Origin: Pseudobacillus wudalianchiensis
GTDB lineage: Bacteria; Bacillota; Bacilli; Bacillales; Domibacillaceae
Direction: 5' to 3'
Length of the DNA: 64,000 nucleotides
Assembly: GCF_001685015.1 (NCBI RefSeq)
Contig: NZ_MAYT01000023.1
Span: 437,847 to 501,846 of the forward strand
Position numbers and translations under genes: made by a program. The stretch's first letter is position 1. Every line of letters begins with the position of its first letter. Below are positions 63,980-64,000 of this stretch, in pieces. Below the pieces are notes generated by a model. The model had not been told where the DNA came from, searched no databases, and saw only the letters and a list, made by a program, of their open reading frames with translations.

Positions 63980-64000
63980 TTAGTAATATAATTTATGGGG

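Overview
The window is ordinary Bacillaceae (Bacillus sensu lato) chromosome; I cannot fix the genus. The reasons are Gram-positive ribosome binding sites throughout, an alpha/beta-type small acid-soluble spore protein, SpoVR, PrkA and YhbH, a ScoC (Hpr) regulator, a TRAP-type leader, a T-box and a purine riboswitch. Gene order largely follows, with rearrangements, the B. subtilis block from yhbA/yhbB through yhcT/yhcU, yhdB/spoVR, yheA/B/E, yhaX/hemZ, yhaQ/P/M/L, prsA, hpr, yhaH, trpP, hit and ecsAB to hemE/hemH. I see no prophage, transposase, insertion sequence, CRISPR array or plasmid gene.

1-12.6 kb: heme genes (hemE, the first codons of a probable hemH, heme-degrading hmoB), the EcsAB exporter, hit, the tryptophan transporter gene trpP with a regular TRAP-binding leader, several small membrane proteins, scoC, prsA, the 3'-exoribonuclease gene yhaM and the YhaQP ABC exporter. 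12.6-18.4 kb: hemZ, a HAD-like protein without its nucleophile (yhaX), yheA, yheB, yheE, a CsoR-family protein with a CstR-like Cys-Asn-Cys signature, and a spore protein gene. The leader of that last gene can be drawn as a tRNA-like cloverleaf ending in CCA, which I rank as the most unusual signal here. 18.4-30.3 kb: fumC and the branched-chain amino acid genes ilvD, T-box, ilvB-ilvN-ilvC-leuA-leuB-leuC-leuD, with a strongly structured leuB-leuC gap and a cre-like site upstream of ilvD.

30.7-46.4 kb: a class A penicillin-binding protein, a short tatA, a dicarboxylate/amino acid symporter, a zinc-type ArsR repressor (CzrA-like) followed by an ArsC-fold protein lacking its redox cysteines, a purine permease behind a guanine-type riboswitch, ecsC away from ecsAB, an orphan RCK_C membrane protein, spoVR, yhdB, a BdbC plus tethered thioredoxin pair, yhcU, yhcT, an aldo/keto reductase and a DUF47-Pit phosphate pair. 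46.4-55.9 kb: a second purine permease, a zinc alcohol dehydrogenase, yhbH, prkA, trmL, a spore-type amidase (yhbB), queG and tRNA-Gly. 56-64 kb: a complete Bce-type antimicrobial peptide sensing and detoxification module (response regulator, kinase, ATPase, permease) between two paralogous DUF6241-like membrane-anchored proteins, a probable small RNA made of two hairpins, a YflT-like stress protein and the end of a tRNA cluster (Leu, Cys, Gly, Gln).

Several genes are too short for routine ORF calling: tatA (33081-33248), two membrane micro-proteins (46334-46429 and 52910-52996) and a 43-residue hydrophilic protein (49314-49445). All assignments come from reading the sequence and from memory of the families; no search or folding program was run.
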